Shown one piece after another: positions 33,396-44,224 of a stretch of DNA of 64,000 nucleotides. Under the pieces are notes generated by a model, which made no database searches, was not told where the DNA came from, and saw nothing but the letters and a program-made list of their open reading frames with translations. Each line of letters opens with the position of its first letter. Positions within the stretch are counted from its first letter, which is position 1. Origin of the DNA: Camarhynchus parvulus. Its lineage: Eukaryota; Chordata; Aves; Passeriformes; Thraupidae. Location of the stretch: positions 112,713,702-112,777,701 of the forward strand of contig NC_044573.1 in NCBI RefSeq assembly GCF_901933205.1, read 5' to 3'. The position numbers were made by a program, and so were the translations under genes.

Positions 33396-33650
33396 AGGGA
33401 GTGGGAATGGAATGAAAATGGAGCTGCTGACAGGCTCGTGCTCGAGGGGATGCAGAGAGCAGGGAAGGCTCCCCTGAAGCGTCTGCTGTGGTGTCATTGG
33501 TGTAAATGAGGGAGAGCATGAGTTATCCTCAGCTGATGGCAGCCAGCAGGATTTCACACGCCGTGTCCCGAGGGGAGCTGTGGGAGCAGGCAGCTCCTGC
33601 AGCGTGGGGAGGGCGGGGATGCAGGGGGGCTGCAGATGGATCCCAGCCTG
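33396..33650. other. DTNB intron, unique sequence
   Basis: Nothing recognised. Confidence 0.5.
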
Positions 33651-33824
33651 CCCTTCCCTGCCCTGCCCTGCCCTGCCCTGCTCTGTCCCTGCCCTGCCCT
33701 GCCCTGCCCTGCCCTGCCCTGCTCTGTCCCTGCCATTCCCTGCCCTGCCCTGCCTTGCCCTGCCATTCCCTGCCCTGCCCTGTCCCTGCCCTGCCCCTGC
33801 CATCCCCTGCCCCTGTCCCTTTCT

Positions 33825-33876
<52 letters not shown>

Positions 33877-33884
33877 CCTGCCCT

Positions 33885-33933
<49 letters not shown>

Positions 33934-33999
33934 CCTGCCCCTGTCCCTTTCCCTGTCCTGTCCCTGCCCCTGTCCCTGTCCCTGTCCCTGTCCCTTTCT

Positions 34000-34051
<52 letters not shown>

Positions 34052-34103
34052 CCTGCCCTGCCCTGTCCCTGTCCCTGTCCCTGTCCCTGCCCTGTCCCTG
34101 TCT

Positions 34104-34137
<34 letters not shown>

Positions 34138-34233
34138 CCTGCCCCTGTCCCTTTCCCTGTCCTGTCCCTGTCCCTGTCCCTGTCCCTGCCCTGTCGCTTT
34201 CTCTGTCCCTGTCCCTTTCCCTATCCCTGTCCC

Positions 34234-34266
<33 letters not shown>

Positions 34267-34290
34267 CCCATCCCTGTCCCTGCCCAGGGC
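33651..34290. repeat. (CCCTG)n and (CCCTGT)n simple repeats
   Basis: ccctgccctgccctg (5-bp unit) to about 33800, then mostly ccctgtccctgtccctgt (6-bp unit) with mixed blocks. Confidence 0.98.
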
Positions 34291-34404
34291 AGTGGGTTCC
34301 CCAGGAGGGGACACTCACAGCAGCACCACCCCATCCTCCCAGGGCTCCCAGGCATGCCCTGATGGCCCCAGCCACCTTCTGCTGCCATGGTGCTGGGGAG
34401 GGTT

Positions 34405-34630
34405 GGCTGGAGAGCAGGAAAGGTTCATCCCCAGAGGGTGCTGGCACTGCCCAGGCTGCCCAGGGATGGGCACGGCCCCGAGGCTGCCAGAGCTGCAGGA
34501 GCCTTTGGGCAGCACTGCCAGGGATGCCCAGGCTGGGGTTGCTGGTGTTGGTCTGGGCAGGGACAGGGTTGGGCTCCTGCACCCGGGGGTCTCTTCCAGC
34601 TCAGGATATCCCATGGTTCTGTGGTGGAGC
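34405..34630 (+). mobile_element. CR1 fragment, 3' end of a different subfamily
   Basis: cagagggtgctggcactgcc, gggatgggcacggccccgag, gcaggagcctttgggcagca and the tail gggtctcttccagctcagga...cccatggttctg. Confidence 0.75.
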
Positions 34631-34639
34631 TGTGGAGTC

Positions 34640-34745
34640 CCAGATGTACAGAGTCACAAAATCACTGAGGGTGACAGATGTACAGAATCACAATGTCACT
34701 GAGGGTGACAAAGCTCTCCAGGCCCCTGAGTCCAACTGTTCCCCC
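34640..34745 (-). mobile_element. CR1 tail scraps
   Basis: Two copies of acagaatcacaatgtcactg-type sequence followed by ctccaggcccctgagtccaa, a reverse CR1 3' end. Confidence 0.55.
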
Positions 34746-34779
34746 AGCCCTGCCAAGGCCACCAGTGCCCCGTGTCCCC

Positions 34780-35308
34780 AGGAGCCACAGCCACCCCAAA
34801 GTGCCACATCCACCCCAAAGTGCCACAGCCACCCCAAAGTGCCACAGCCACTCCAAAGTGCCACATACACCCCAAAGTGCCACATCCACCCCCAAAGTGC
34901 CTCAGCCACACCAAAGTGCCACATACACCCCAAAGTGCCACAGCCACCCCAAAGTGCCACAGCCACACCAAAGTGCCACATACACCCCAAAGTGCCACAG
35001 CCACCCCAAAGTGCCACAGCCACACCAAAGTGCCACAGCCACACCAAAGTGCCACATCCCCTCCAAAGTGCCACATCCACCCCCAAAGTGCCACATCCAC
35101 CCCAAAGTGCCACAGCCACACCAAAGTGCCACAGCCACACCAAAGTGCCACATCCCCTCCAAAGTGCCACATCCACCCCCAAAGTGCCCCGCCAACCAAG
35201 TGCCACATCCACCCCAAAGTGCCACATCCACCCCAAAGTGCCACATCCCCTCCAAAGTGCCACAGCCACACCAAAGTGCCACACACACCCCAAAGTGCCA
35301 CTTTCTCA
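34780..35308. repeat. Minisatellite, 18 bp unit
   Basis: About 29 copies of ccaaagtgccacagccac, with variants cacatccac, cacatacac and cacatcccct. Confidence 0.98.
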
Positions 35309-36565
35309 CTCCCAGTGCTGCTGGGCAAACACTGCTCCTGTTTTTACTCCACTTTTACTCCATTTTTGCTCCATTTTTGCTCCACTGAGCTCCAAAGATG
35401 CTGCTTCAGGGTGCTGCTCTGCAGGGAGCCGAGGCAGTGCTGGTTGTTCCTGACCCCACACTGAGCTCTGGCTATTCCAGAGCTGTCTGGTTTTGTCCCC
35501 GATCTCCTCAGCTCTGCCTTCAAGGACCCACTGGAGCTGAGTGACCCCCATGTGTCACCGTGCTGCTCTCAAAGCCACCAAGGGTGTGTCTGTGAGGTCC
35601 CCTCTGGTCACATCCACCCCAAACACCTCTGGCTCTGCAGCTGTTTTGTTTCTCCAGCTGCTTTAGCCAACCTAAAACGAATGTTTGGGTGACTTCAGCT
35701 AATGCTCCAGGTTTAGATAGCAAATATTTGTCCAACATGACCTCCAAGAAACCATTTCCCAGCTGTTTGGTTGGCGTGCCAGAGGGTGTTGGGCCAATCC
35801 CAAGAGATAGTCAAATATCAGGCACATTTATGGGATCATCCCCAAATAATCTTTAGGTTCCTGTGGATGCATGGGAACAGTGGCATCCTCACCTTCCCAA
35901 GGCATCTTCAGACCCTCAATAACTGGAGATCCTTGGCTCCATGTACATGACCTATTGTGTCAAGTTTAACTTATTATTTTTTTTATTTAGTGATTTAATT
36001 AATTTTAATTTAATTAATTTATTTAATTTATTTTATATATTTTATATTGTCTATGTATATATAAAAATATATATATTTAATTAATTTAATTTAATTTCAT
36101 TCATTCCCCTGCAAATTTAATTAATGCAGGGGAAAATCAATGTTTGGTTGAAGATGTTACTCCCTATCAAAGTAAATTCAAAAATCAGACCTCATGGTGC
36201 AACCATGCTTCTTTAGTTCAGCCTGCATTTGATATTCCCCTCCAGTTATCACATAGAATACGCGGTAATAATGAAATAAATAAAAACATAGAATGTTTTT
36301 AATTTGTGGAGATGGGGCCTGGCCTGCTACCCCAGCACACACACAGCCGTGCCTTTCACCGGGGCTCTCCCTGCCTTGGCAGCAGCGACAGCACCCTCAG
36401 GATAACCAGCAGTTGTTGGCCCAGGCCTCAGTGGAGTGCTGGAATGAGATAAGAGCCACCAGCTGCAGGAGGATGTCACCTTCTGCTCCCGCTCTGCTGC
36501 ATCCAAACCCTGCCAGAAACGCACCTGGGCGAAGCAGAGCCAGCCCCCAGCTCTCACCAGGAAAC
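35309..36565. other. DTNB intron, mostly unique sequence
   Basis: Includes an AT-rich stretch (35960-36125, tttaattaatttaatttaat). The remainder has no recognised exon or element. Confidence 0.5.
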
Positions 36566-36780
36566 AGCTGGAATCCAGGAGGGATTTCTCCTGGGAAGGG
36601 CTGTCAGCACTGCAAGGGGCTGCCCCGGGAGGTGATGGAATCCCCAGCCCTGGAGGGGTTTGAAGGCCCTGTGGATGTGGCACTTGGGGACATGGGGCAC
36701 TGGTGGCCTTGGGAACTGGGGGAACGAGTGGACTCGGTGGTCTGAGGGATTTTCCAACCCCAACAATTCCACGATTGCCT
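36566..36780 (+). mobile_element. CR1 fragment, 3' end, close to a DTNB exon
   Basis: aggggctgccccgggaggtg, ccagccctggaggggtttga, gatgtggcacttggggacat, ggtctgagggattttccaac and a tail ccaacaattccacgattgcc. It ends about 60 bp before the exon at 36839. Confidence 0.92.
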
Positions 36781-36838
36781 CTCTCCTCTCGCCCCCCTGT
36801 CTCATGTCTGCTTTCTCTCTTTGTGTTTTTGCCTGAAG

Positions 36839-36892
36839 CAGAGGAAGAAGACGAGGAAGAAACAGAGAAGCTGCAGAATGGGAAGGACCGAG
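36839..36892 (+). CDS. DTNB: Beta-dystrobrevin, short acidic C-terminal exon
   Basis: This 54-nt exon is phase 1 at both ends. It codes for a run of Glu/Asp residues followed by KLQNGKDR, the recognisable acidic tail of beta-dystrobrevin. The acceptor is a NAGNAG type (gaagcag): use of the first AG (36838) gives Ala before the acidic run, use of the second (36841) would drop one codon, leaving a Glu. I chose the first because the human protein, as I recall it, has Ser-Ala-Glu-Glu at this junction. The donor is cgag|gtgagg at 36893. The pyrimidine-rich tract at 36779-36830 is short and is bounded upstream by the end of a CR1 element. The exon could be a cassette: skipping leaves the frame open to the same stop codon. 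Confidence 0.93.
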
Positions 36893-36983
36893 GTGAGGGG
36901 ACAAACGTGTCACAGAGCTCTGCAGTGTTTTCTGATCACTCCTCTCAGGGTTCACTGGCTCCCTTTGCACCCCACGGGGGCCT

Positions 36984-37195
36984 CTGGGTGCAGGTGGATG
37001 TCCCCAGGTGCAGGTGGATGGTCCTGGGTGCAGGTGGATGTCCCCAGGTGCACGTGGATGTCCCCGGGTGCAGGTGGATGGCCCTGGGTGCAGGTGGATG
37101 TCCCCAGGTGCAGGTGGATGTCCCCGGGTGCAGGTGGATGGCTCTGGGTGCAGGTGGATGTCCCTGGGTGCAGGTGGATGGCCCTGGGACACTCA
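36984..37195. repeat. Minisatellite, 20 bp unit
   Basis: About 11 copies of ggtgcaggtggatgtcccca with gccctg/gtcctg/gctctg variants. Starts about 90 bp after the DTNB donor at 36893. Confidence 0.97.
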
Positions 37196-37230
37196 CCAGG
37201 GCAGCCCCTGAGTGGTGGCACTGTCACCTG

Positions 37231-38520
37231 CCCAGCCCCTGCCCACGGCGACCCTGGCTGCACAAGTGTCCCTGTGCCAATGGGGATCCCCTGGTGACCT
37301 TGGCAGGACAAGTGTCCCTGTGCCAATGGGGATCCATCCCACAGTGACCTTGGCTGCACAAGTGTCCCTGTGCCAATGGGGATCCATCCCACTGTGACCC
37401 CAGCTGGACAAGTGTCCCTGTGCCAACGGGGATCCATCCCACAGTGACCTTGGCTGCACAAGTGTCCCTGTGCCAACGGGGATCCATCCCATGGTGACCT
37501 TGGCAGGACAAGTGTCCCTGTGCCAATGGGGATCCATGCCATGGTGACCTTGGCAGGACAAGTGTCCCTGTGCCAATGGGGATCCATCCCACTGTGACCC
37601 CAGCTGGACAAGTGTCCCTGTGCCAATGGGGATCCCCTGGTGACCTTGGCTGCACAAGTGTCCCTGTGCCAATGGGGATCCATCCCACAGTGACCCTGGC
37701 TGCACAAGTGTCCCTGTGCCAATGGGGATCCATCCCACAGTGACCCTGGCTGCACAAGTGTCCCTGTGCCAATGGGGATCCATCCCACGGTGACCCCAGC
37801 TGCACAAGTGTCCCTGTGCCAATGGGGATCCATCCCCTGGTGACCTTGGCTGCACAAGTGTCCCTGTGCCAATGGGGATCCCCTGTTGACCTTGGCAGGA
37901 CAAGTGTCCCTGTGCCAATGGGGATCCATCCCACAGTGACCCCAGCTGGACAAGTGTCCCTGTGCCAATGGGGATCCCCTGGTGACCTTGGCAGGACAAG
38001 TGTCCCTGTGCCAATGGGGATCCATCCATGGTGACCTTGGCAGGACAAGTGTCCCTGTGCCAATGGGGATCCATCCCACAGTGACCCTGGCTGCACAAGT
38101 GTCCCTGTGCCAATGGGGATCCATCCCACAGTGACCCCAGCTGGACAAGTGTCCCTGTGCCAATGGGGATCCCCTGGTGACCTTGGCAGGACAAGTGCCC
38201 CTGTGCCAATGGGGATCCATCCATGGTGACCTTGGCAGGACAAGTGTCCCTGTGCCAATGGGGATCCATCCCACGGTGACCCTGGCTGCACAAGTGTCCC
38301 TGTGCCAATGGGGATCCATCCATGGTGACCTTGGCAGGACAAGCGTCCCTGTGCCAATGGGGATCCATCCCATGGTGACCCCAGCTGGACAAGTGTCCCT
38401 GTGCCAATGGGGATCCATCCATGGTGACCCTGGCTGGACAAGTGTCCTTGTGCCAATGGGGATCCCTCCATGGTGACCTTGGCAGGACAAGTGTCCCTGT
38501 GCCAATGGGGATCCCAGAGG
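37231..38520. repeat. Minisatellite, 45-50 bp unit
   Basis: About 27 copies with tgaccttggctgcacaagtg, tccctgtgccaatggggatc and catcccaca. Variants differ at gcaggaca/gctgcaca/gctggaca and at the ccctgg or catccatgg joint. Copies are very uniform, suggesting recent homogenisation. Confidence 0.98.
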
Positions 38521-39684
38521 CAGTGCCACCAGTGTCACAGGAGGTCCCTCCCTGTCACCCCTGTGTCCCTGGTGTCCCAGGCTTTCCCCTGTGCTGAGGA
38601 ACCGTGGCCCATCCCAGGAGTTATCCCAGAGCTGGGAGCGATCCTCGTGGCCTCAGGATTTTCAGGGCAGCCCGAGGGAGGGAATGCCAGGATCTGCTCC
38701 TCTCCTCACGTTCCAGGAGCCACCAGGAAGCTCCTCCCAGGGACAGGACCTCCCTCAGGGCCCTCTTGGCTTCTGCTCTGGATGTTCCAAACCCAAACAG
38801 AGGAACAGCCTTGGCCGGGTGTGAATCAGCCCCGGCATTTGTCTCGCTTGAGCCAAACGCAACTCCAGCATCAACAAAGCAGGATTTGGAGGCTGCTTTT
38901 GTTACACACACATTTCCTGCTGGCTCAGCCGCCGCGGCGTTGCTCCCAGAAGAGCTCATTGCCCGGAGCTTTCCCGTCCCCTGCCTTGTGCAGAGCACCC
39001 AGGTGTTTGGAACTGCTCTGTGCCTCTGCCCACCTGCTGCTGAGCGTGGTGGGGAGTTCCATTTTGGCTGAAACAGGAGTTTTCAGAGCAGAACCAAGTC
39101 TCAGGACCCTCTCTGCCCCAGAACATTCCTCATCACTGGAATATTTGGGATGCTTAGCAGATGATCCGAGCGCGCCTTTTTCCAAATACGCATTGTGTCT
39201 GGCACGGGAAACGGGACGGGGGGAGCTGAGGCATGGCAGATGGTGGATGGAGCAGAGATGGAACACAAACTCTCCCCAATTACTCCAGCCCAGACGTGTC
39301 CAAGAGCAGAGCTGGGTCCAAGAGCCTCCGTGTGGAATGTAAATACTGTCCCTGCCAGGGAAAAAGCACTTTATTGCAGTCCCAGAGCCGGTGAGGTCAG
39401 CCTCTGGCAGGGACACGGAGGAGTGATCAGTATGGAGCTGCAGGGGCTGGGGGAGCTGCTCCAGAGCCCGTGGGGAGGGGACAGCAGGGAGGGGTGGCCC
39501 CAGAGCCAGGTCACCTGCAGGGAGCTGCGGCCAGGGTGCTGCAGGCGTGGGGAGCCCACGGGGAGCCCCGGGTTCAGCTCTGGCAGCAGCCCTGGCCCAG
39601 CAGTGCTCTCCTTTGGGGATGGACAGCAGGGAAAAGCAGCTCAGGTGGTCCCCAGCCCCTGCGCCCCCACCAAGGCCATGGCCC
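38521..39684. other. DTNB intron, unique sequence
   Basis: No exon recognised. 38810-38970 is a mixed-composition stretch that could be conserved non-coding DNA, but nothing in it can be named. Confidence 0.45.
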
Positions 39685-39935
39685 TCGCTGCCATGGACTC
39701 AGAGAATCACCCCAGAGTGGTCTGCATGGGAATGGGCCTCAGAGCCATCCAGTGCCACCCCTGCCATGCCAGGGACCCCTCCCACTGTCCCAGGTGCTCC
39801 CAGCCCTGCCCAGCCTGGCCTTGGGCACTGCCAGGGATCCAGGGACACTTCTCTGGGCACCCAGGGCCTCAGCACCCTCCCAGGGAACAATTCCTGCCCA
39901 ATATCCATCCCAAATCGACCTTCTTTTGATTTAAA
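39685..39935 (-). mobile_element. CR1 fragment
   Basis: Reverse CR1: agccatccagtgccacccct, gccttgggcactgccaggga, gcaccctcccagggaacaat and ccaatatccatccc. Confidence 0.88.
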
Positions 39936-40630
39936 GCCACTCCTAGGGACAGCAGCATCCTTGGGCTTCCTCACAAGTCTCTTCATGTACTTATTTCCTA
40001 TTTCCCTGCTGTGTTTTTATCTTATCCCCAATTAATGAAGCCCAGCACCCCCTCCCTGCTGGAGAGGCTGACCTTCGATGGAGCAGGGCTGGATTTGGGG
40101 GATGAAATCCTGCGGGAGGAGGATTTGTCACACACACTTTTCCTGCTTTGGTCTGTGTAACAAATCCCACTCGGCGCAAGCCCCGTGGCTGGGATCACAG
40201 AGCAGTGTCCCCAGAGGTGTGCCCGGGGTCTCCAGGCTCTGGGGGCACAGCTGGGAGCGGGCAGAGCCTCCTCCCCCCCATCCTGGGGGTGGCACAGCTC
40301 AGCCTCGGTGCTGCTCCCTGTGCTCCCCTGTGCATCCTCACCTTCCCCTGCCAGCTGTCATCCCAGGCGGGAGCAGCTCTGCCAGCAGCTGGCCGGGCCC
40401 TGCTGCTTCTCCCCCAGGCACCTCTTGGTGGCTGATGTGAACCCAGGACAGTGTCACCTCAGAGTCACCACGTCCTTGTCCCTTCCCTACTGCCCGTTTG
40501 GGTTTTCTAACCCTGCAACCACTGCCAGGGGACCAAACCCCTGGGCTCTGCTCAGACTGGTGGGAGCAGCAGAGCTTGCTGATCCATTACATTTCCTGGG
40601 GAAAAAAATACCCAGTTTGAAATTCCAGCA
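39936..40630. other. DTNB intron, unique sequence
   Basis: No exon recognised. Confidence 0.5.
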
Positions 40631-40785
40631 CTGGCACAGGGCGCCCACCCTGGGTCCCTGGCAGTGCCCAGGGCCAGGCTGGACCCTGGCACACCCTGGC
40701 ACAGTGGCAGTGTCCCTGCCATGGCAGGGGTGGCACTGGGGGGGCTCTGAGCTCCCTTCCCACCCATCCCAGTTGGGATCCTGGC
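40631..40785 (+). mobile_element. CR1 fragment, 3' end
   Basis: ctggcacagggcgcccaccc, gggccaggctggaccctggc and ccatggcaggggtggcactg; the first CR1 part of the duplicated segment. Confidence 0.88.
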
Positions 40786-41107
40786 ATCCCAAGGTGCTGC
40801 TGCCTGCGATGGCTCCGGGCTGGGCTTCTCATTCTCAGCACCCAAATCCTGTGGGGTGCAGATCTGGGGGGTTCAAGGGAACAACTGAGCTCTGGGGAGA
40901 TCCTGGAGCCCCTGGCAGGGCCTGAAGGGGCTCCAGGAGAGCTGCAGAGGGACTGGGGACAAGGCCTGGAGGGACAGGAGCCAGGGAATGGCTCCCAGTG
41001 CCAGAGGGCAGGGCTGGGTGGGATCCTGGGAATTGGGAATTGTTCCCTGGCAGGGTGGGCAGGCCCTGGCACAGGGTGCCCACCCTGGATCCCTGGCAGT
41101 GCCCAGG
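40659..41107. repeat. Long direct repeat, copy 2 (partner at 22971-23420)
   Basis: Nearly identical to 22971-23420, including the spacer with tgcctgcgatggctccgggc and the junctions to both CR1 parts. Sequence flanking the match is different. Confidence 0.93.
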
Positions 41108-41220
41108 GCCAGGCTGGATACTGGCACACCCTGGCACAGTGGCAGCTGTCCCTGCCATGGCAGGGGTGGCACTGGGGGGGCTCTGAGCTCCCTTCCCACC
41201 CATCCCAGCTGGGATTCCAT
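40885..41220 (+). mobile_element. CR1 fragment, 3' end
   Basis: Second CR1 part: ggagatcctggagcccctgg, cagagggcagggctgggtgg, ccctggcacagggtgcccac, gccaggctggatactggcac and a tail gagctcccttcccacccatc. Confidence 0.88.
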
Positions 41221-41850
41221 GGAATGCACCTGCCCATCCTGGCCAAAGCTGAGCTCCTGCATCCCCCTGTCCCCAGAGGACAGCCCCTGGCAGGTTGGGG
41301 GTGACACCGAGCTGGCAGAGGTGGCTGTGCCCCCGGGACCTCCCCAGGCTGGAGAAACGCCCTGTGAGACCCTCCTGCAGCTCAGCAGGGACAGGCCCAG
41401 CCCTGGCAAGGTGCCCAGGTGCCAGGACAGCCTGGCAGGGACAGCCTGGCACGGGGACACCGAGGTGACCCCGCAGCAGTGACGGGTCCTTGTCAGGGTG
41501 TGCGGTTCCTGGGGCATTCCTGGCGAGGAGGGGACAGTCCTGCCCCTGTGCCTGGCACCAGAGAGGCCACCCTGGGCCCAGCTGAGCTGCCCGGGACAGC
41601 AGGGACAGGGAGGGACCCTGGCAGCCGTGGAGGTGACACCTGCAAGGGCTGAGGGCACGGGATCAAAGCCCAGCCTGTGAATGACTGCTGGGGAGACTCG
41701 GGGAAACTGAGGCAGGATCTTCTCTGTGGTGCCCGGGGAGAAGACAAGGGGCAGGAGTGAAGAGAATTCTGTCCCCCTGCAGCAGCAGGAGCTGGGCCAG
41801 ATCCTCATTTCATGGGACAGGAAATGCTGCCCGTGCTAACCTGCTCTTCC
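41221..41850. other. DTNB intron, unique sequence
   Basis: No further exon recognised before the acceptor at 41860. Confidence 0.5.
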
Positions 41851-41860
41851 CTCTTTGCAG

Positions 41861-41894
41861 GTTAGGAGGGACCACGGGCTGGACAGCAGCTCAG
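41861..41894 (+). CDS. DTNB: Beta-dystrobrevin, last coding exon (final glycine and stop)
   Basis: After a strong acceptor (ctctttgcag ending at 41860) the bases gt complete the split glycine codon left by the exon ending at 36892, and the next codon is TAG (41863-41865). The protein therefore ends KDRG, as beta-dystrobrevin does. I end the feature at 41894 because a strong donor-like site follows (ctcag|gtaagg), which would place a 3'-UTR intron 29 nt after the stop, too near to be expected to trigger nonsense-mediated decay. Equally the exon may simply continue as the terminal exon; I see no AATAAA in the next few hundred bases, so the transcript end is unknown. The same stop would be reached if the 54-nt or 90-nt exons were skipped. 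Confidence 0.8.
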
Positions 41895-42034
41895 GTAAGG
41901 ATGGACACCTGTCCCACCTCCAGCAGCTCCTGGGGCTCCTGTCCCCTCCTGCCCCCTCCTGCTCTTGTCCTGTTTCTGCACCAGGAAGGTCCCACCTGCC
42001 CATCCCTCTGCAGTGCTCAAAAGGATGTTTCCCA

Positions 42035-42362
42035 CAGAGTCATGGAATGGGTTGGGTTGGAAGGGACCCTAAATCCACCCAGTGCCACCCCTGCCATGGC
42101 AGGGACACCTCCCACTGTCCCAGAATGGTCCAGCCTGGCCTTGGGCACTGCCTGGGATCCAGGGGCAGCCCCAGCTGTGCCAGGCCCTGCCCACCCTGCC
42201 AGGGCACAATTCCCCATTCCCAATATCCCACCCAGCCCTGCCCTCTGGCAGTGGGAGCCATTCCCTGGCTTCTGTCCCTCCATCCTTGTCCCCAGTCCCT
42301 CTGCAGCTCTCCTGGAGCCCCTTCAGACCCTGCCAGGGGCTCTGAGCTCTCCCCAGGGTGGG
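42035..42362 (-). mobile_element. CR1 fragment, well preserved 3' end
   Basis: Begins agagtcatggaatgggttgg gttggaaggg and continues through cagggacacctcccactgtc, ctgccagggcacaattcccc, caatatcccacccagccctg and ccagtccctctgcagctctc to gggctctgagctctccccag. It lies directly downstream of the DTNB stop codon. Confidence 0.95.
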
Positions 42363-43844
42363 CAAACACCTCCAGCCCTGCCAGCCTTATCTCCCATTTC
42401 ATTGTCTCTTCTGTAAGGAGAGAAAACAGGAGCCCGTGGTGATGGACGCTGTCCAGACAAACCAAAACCCCACTGTCTGCCCCCAGAAAGGCAGGGCTGG
42501 GAGTTAACAACCAGGCTGGGAGTTAATAGCCAGGCACAACAGATGGACAGACAGACAGGTGCAGCGAGAGCAGGCGGGGCTGGAGCCTGCAGTGTCTCCG
42601 GGGAGATCCTTATCTGCCCCACCTGAAAAGCTGCGGGGAGCAGGCTCGGGTTTCCGCAGCCTCTGGAAGTTTGCCATAGCGCCCATCACCCCTGCGGCGG
42701 GCAGGAGGCAGGGAACCCTCCCCTGGCCGCACAGAGGGGACAGCAGGGACCTTCCTCGGGGCCTCCTCCCTCTCCCTGGGCGTGCTGGCGCCAGGCAGGA
42801 GCCAGCTCCCACCTTTCCCTGATCCCCTGGGGCCAGGAGAGCCAGTGCTGGACCCAGAGCAGGATTCTGTGGGATAATCCCAGCTCCAGCTCCCGGCAGG
42901 CGTGCTCTGCAAAGTGAAAAATGGGATTTGCCCTTTTGGATTTGCCCTTTTCCCACCTCCCAGCAGCGCAAGGAGAGAGCCCCAGAGGGGCTCAGGAGCC
43001 TTTCTGGCACTTTTTGCATTAGAAATTCAAGTCCTGCCTGATCTGGGAAACAATCTGGTAACTCAAGAAGGAGTGAAATTGCAGTGCTGGAGGGGGAGGC
43101 ACCACGGGCAGCCACAGTGAGGCTTTTCCTCAGCCCCTGAAAGGCTTTGGAGAAAGGGACATGAGTGACCCTGCCACCCCCAGAGCTGGGGGAACAGGAG
43201 GAGCCCCAATTTCCCCCTCCCCAGAGCCCAGTGCGGCCTCCAGCACATGGGAGAACGAGAACGAATGAGAGAGCGTGAGAAATGAGGGAGAGGAACCAGC
43301 CAGGCTCCTGGATCCTACAGGAAAGATGGGAAAGGACAGAAGGAGAGCAAAAGTAACCCTTGACACCGGGGGGGCTCTTCCAGCAGGGAGAATCTCCCCA
43401 TGAAAGGGGGTCAGGCCTTGGCAGGGGCTGCCCAGGGGGGTTTGGAGGTGTCACTCAGGTGGGGACAAGGTGGGGACAAGGTGGGCATTGCACTTGGTGA
43501 CCCCAGAGGTCTCTCCCAACCTCAGTGGTTCTGAGTTCCCCCAGTTCCTGCCAGTCCTGTGCGTGGTGCCAGGGCCGGGGGGTGCTCCTGCCCCTGCTCG
43601 AGGGGGTGTCCCCAGGCCTGACCTCACCTGGGCTGGCAGAGTCACCCTGGGGCCTGCCCTGGCCTCGGGAGCCGGGGGGTCCTGTCCCCCGCCCCGAGGG
43701 AGCAGCTCTGGGCTCAGCAGGAGCTCTGGGGCTGCCACACCCGGGGGTGGCCAGGGGGCTCGGGGGTCACTGGGGCTGCAAAAGCTGGAAAAGCTCTCTG
43801 GGACACCGAGCCCAGCCACCCCCAGCGCTGCCCAGGCCACCTCT
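42363..43844. other. Unique sequence downstream of DTNB
   Basis: No tandem repeats. A CR1-like tail is possible at 43480-43530 (gaggtctctcccaacctcag). I found no AATAAA and no exon; part of this may be DTNB 3'-UTR or intergenic. Confidence 0.4.
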
Positions 43845-44215
43845 GGCCCCTGTCCCCAAGTGCCACATCCACAGAGCGGTTAAACCCCTGCAGGGATGGG
43901 CACTGCAAACCTCCCTGGGCAGCCCCTGCCAATGCCTGAGCACCCTTTCCATGCAGAAATTCCTCCTGGTGTCCACCCTGAGCCTGCCCTGGCCCAGCCT
44001 GAGGCCATTTCCCCTTGTCTTGTCCCTGTTCCCTGGGAGCAGAGCCCGACCCCCCCTGGCTGTCCCCTCCTGGCAGGGACTTGTGCAGAGCCACAAGGTC
44101 CCCCCTGAGCCTCCTTTGCTCCAGGCTGAGCCCCTTCCCAGCTCCCTCAGCCCCTCCTGGGGCTCCATTCCCTCCCCAGCTCCGTTCCCTTCCCAGCCCC
44201 AGCACTGCTGGCTCC
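43845..44215 (-). mobile_element. CR1 fragment
   Basis: Reverse CR1: ccaagtgccacatccacaga, aacctccctgggcagcccct, cagcctgaggccatttcccc, ttgtcttgtccctgttccct and gtcccccctgagcctccttt. Confidence 0.92.
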
Positions 44216-44224
44216 GGGGCCAGG

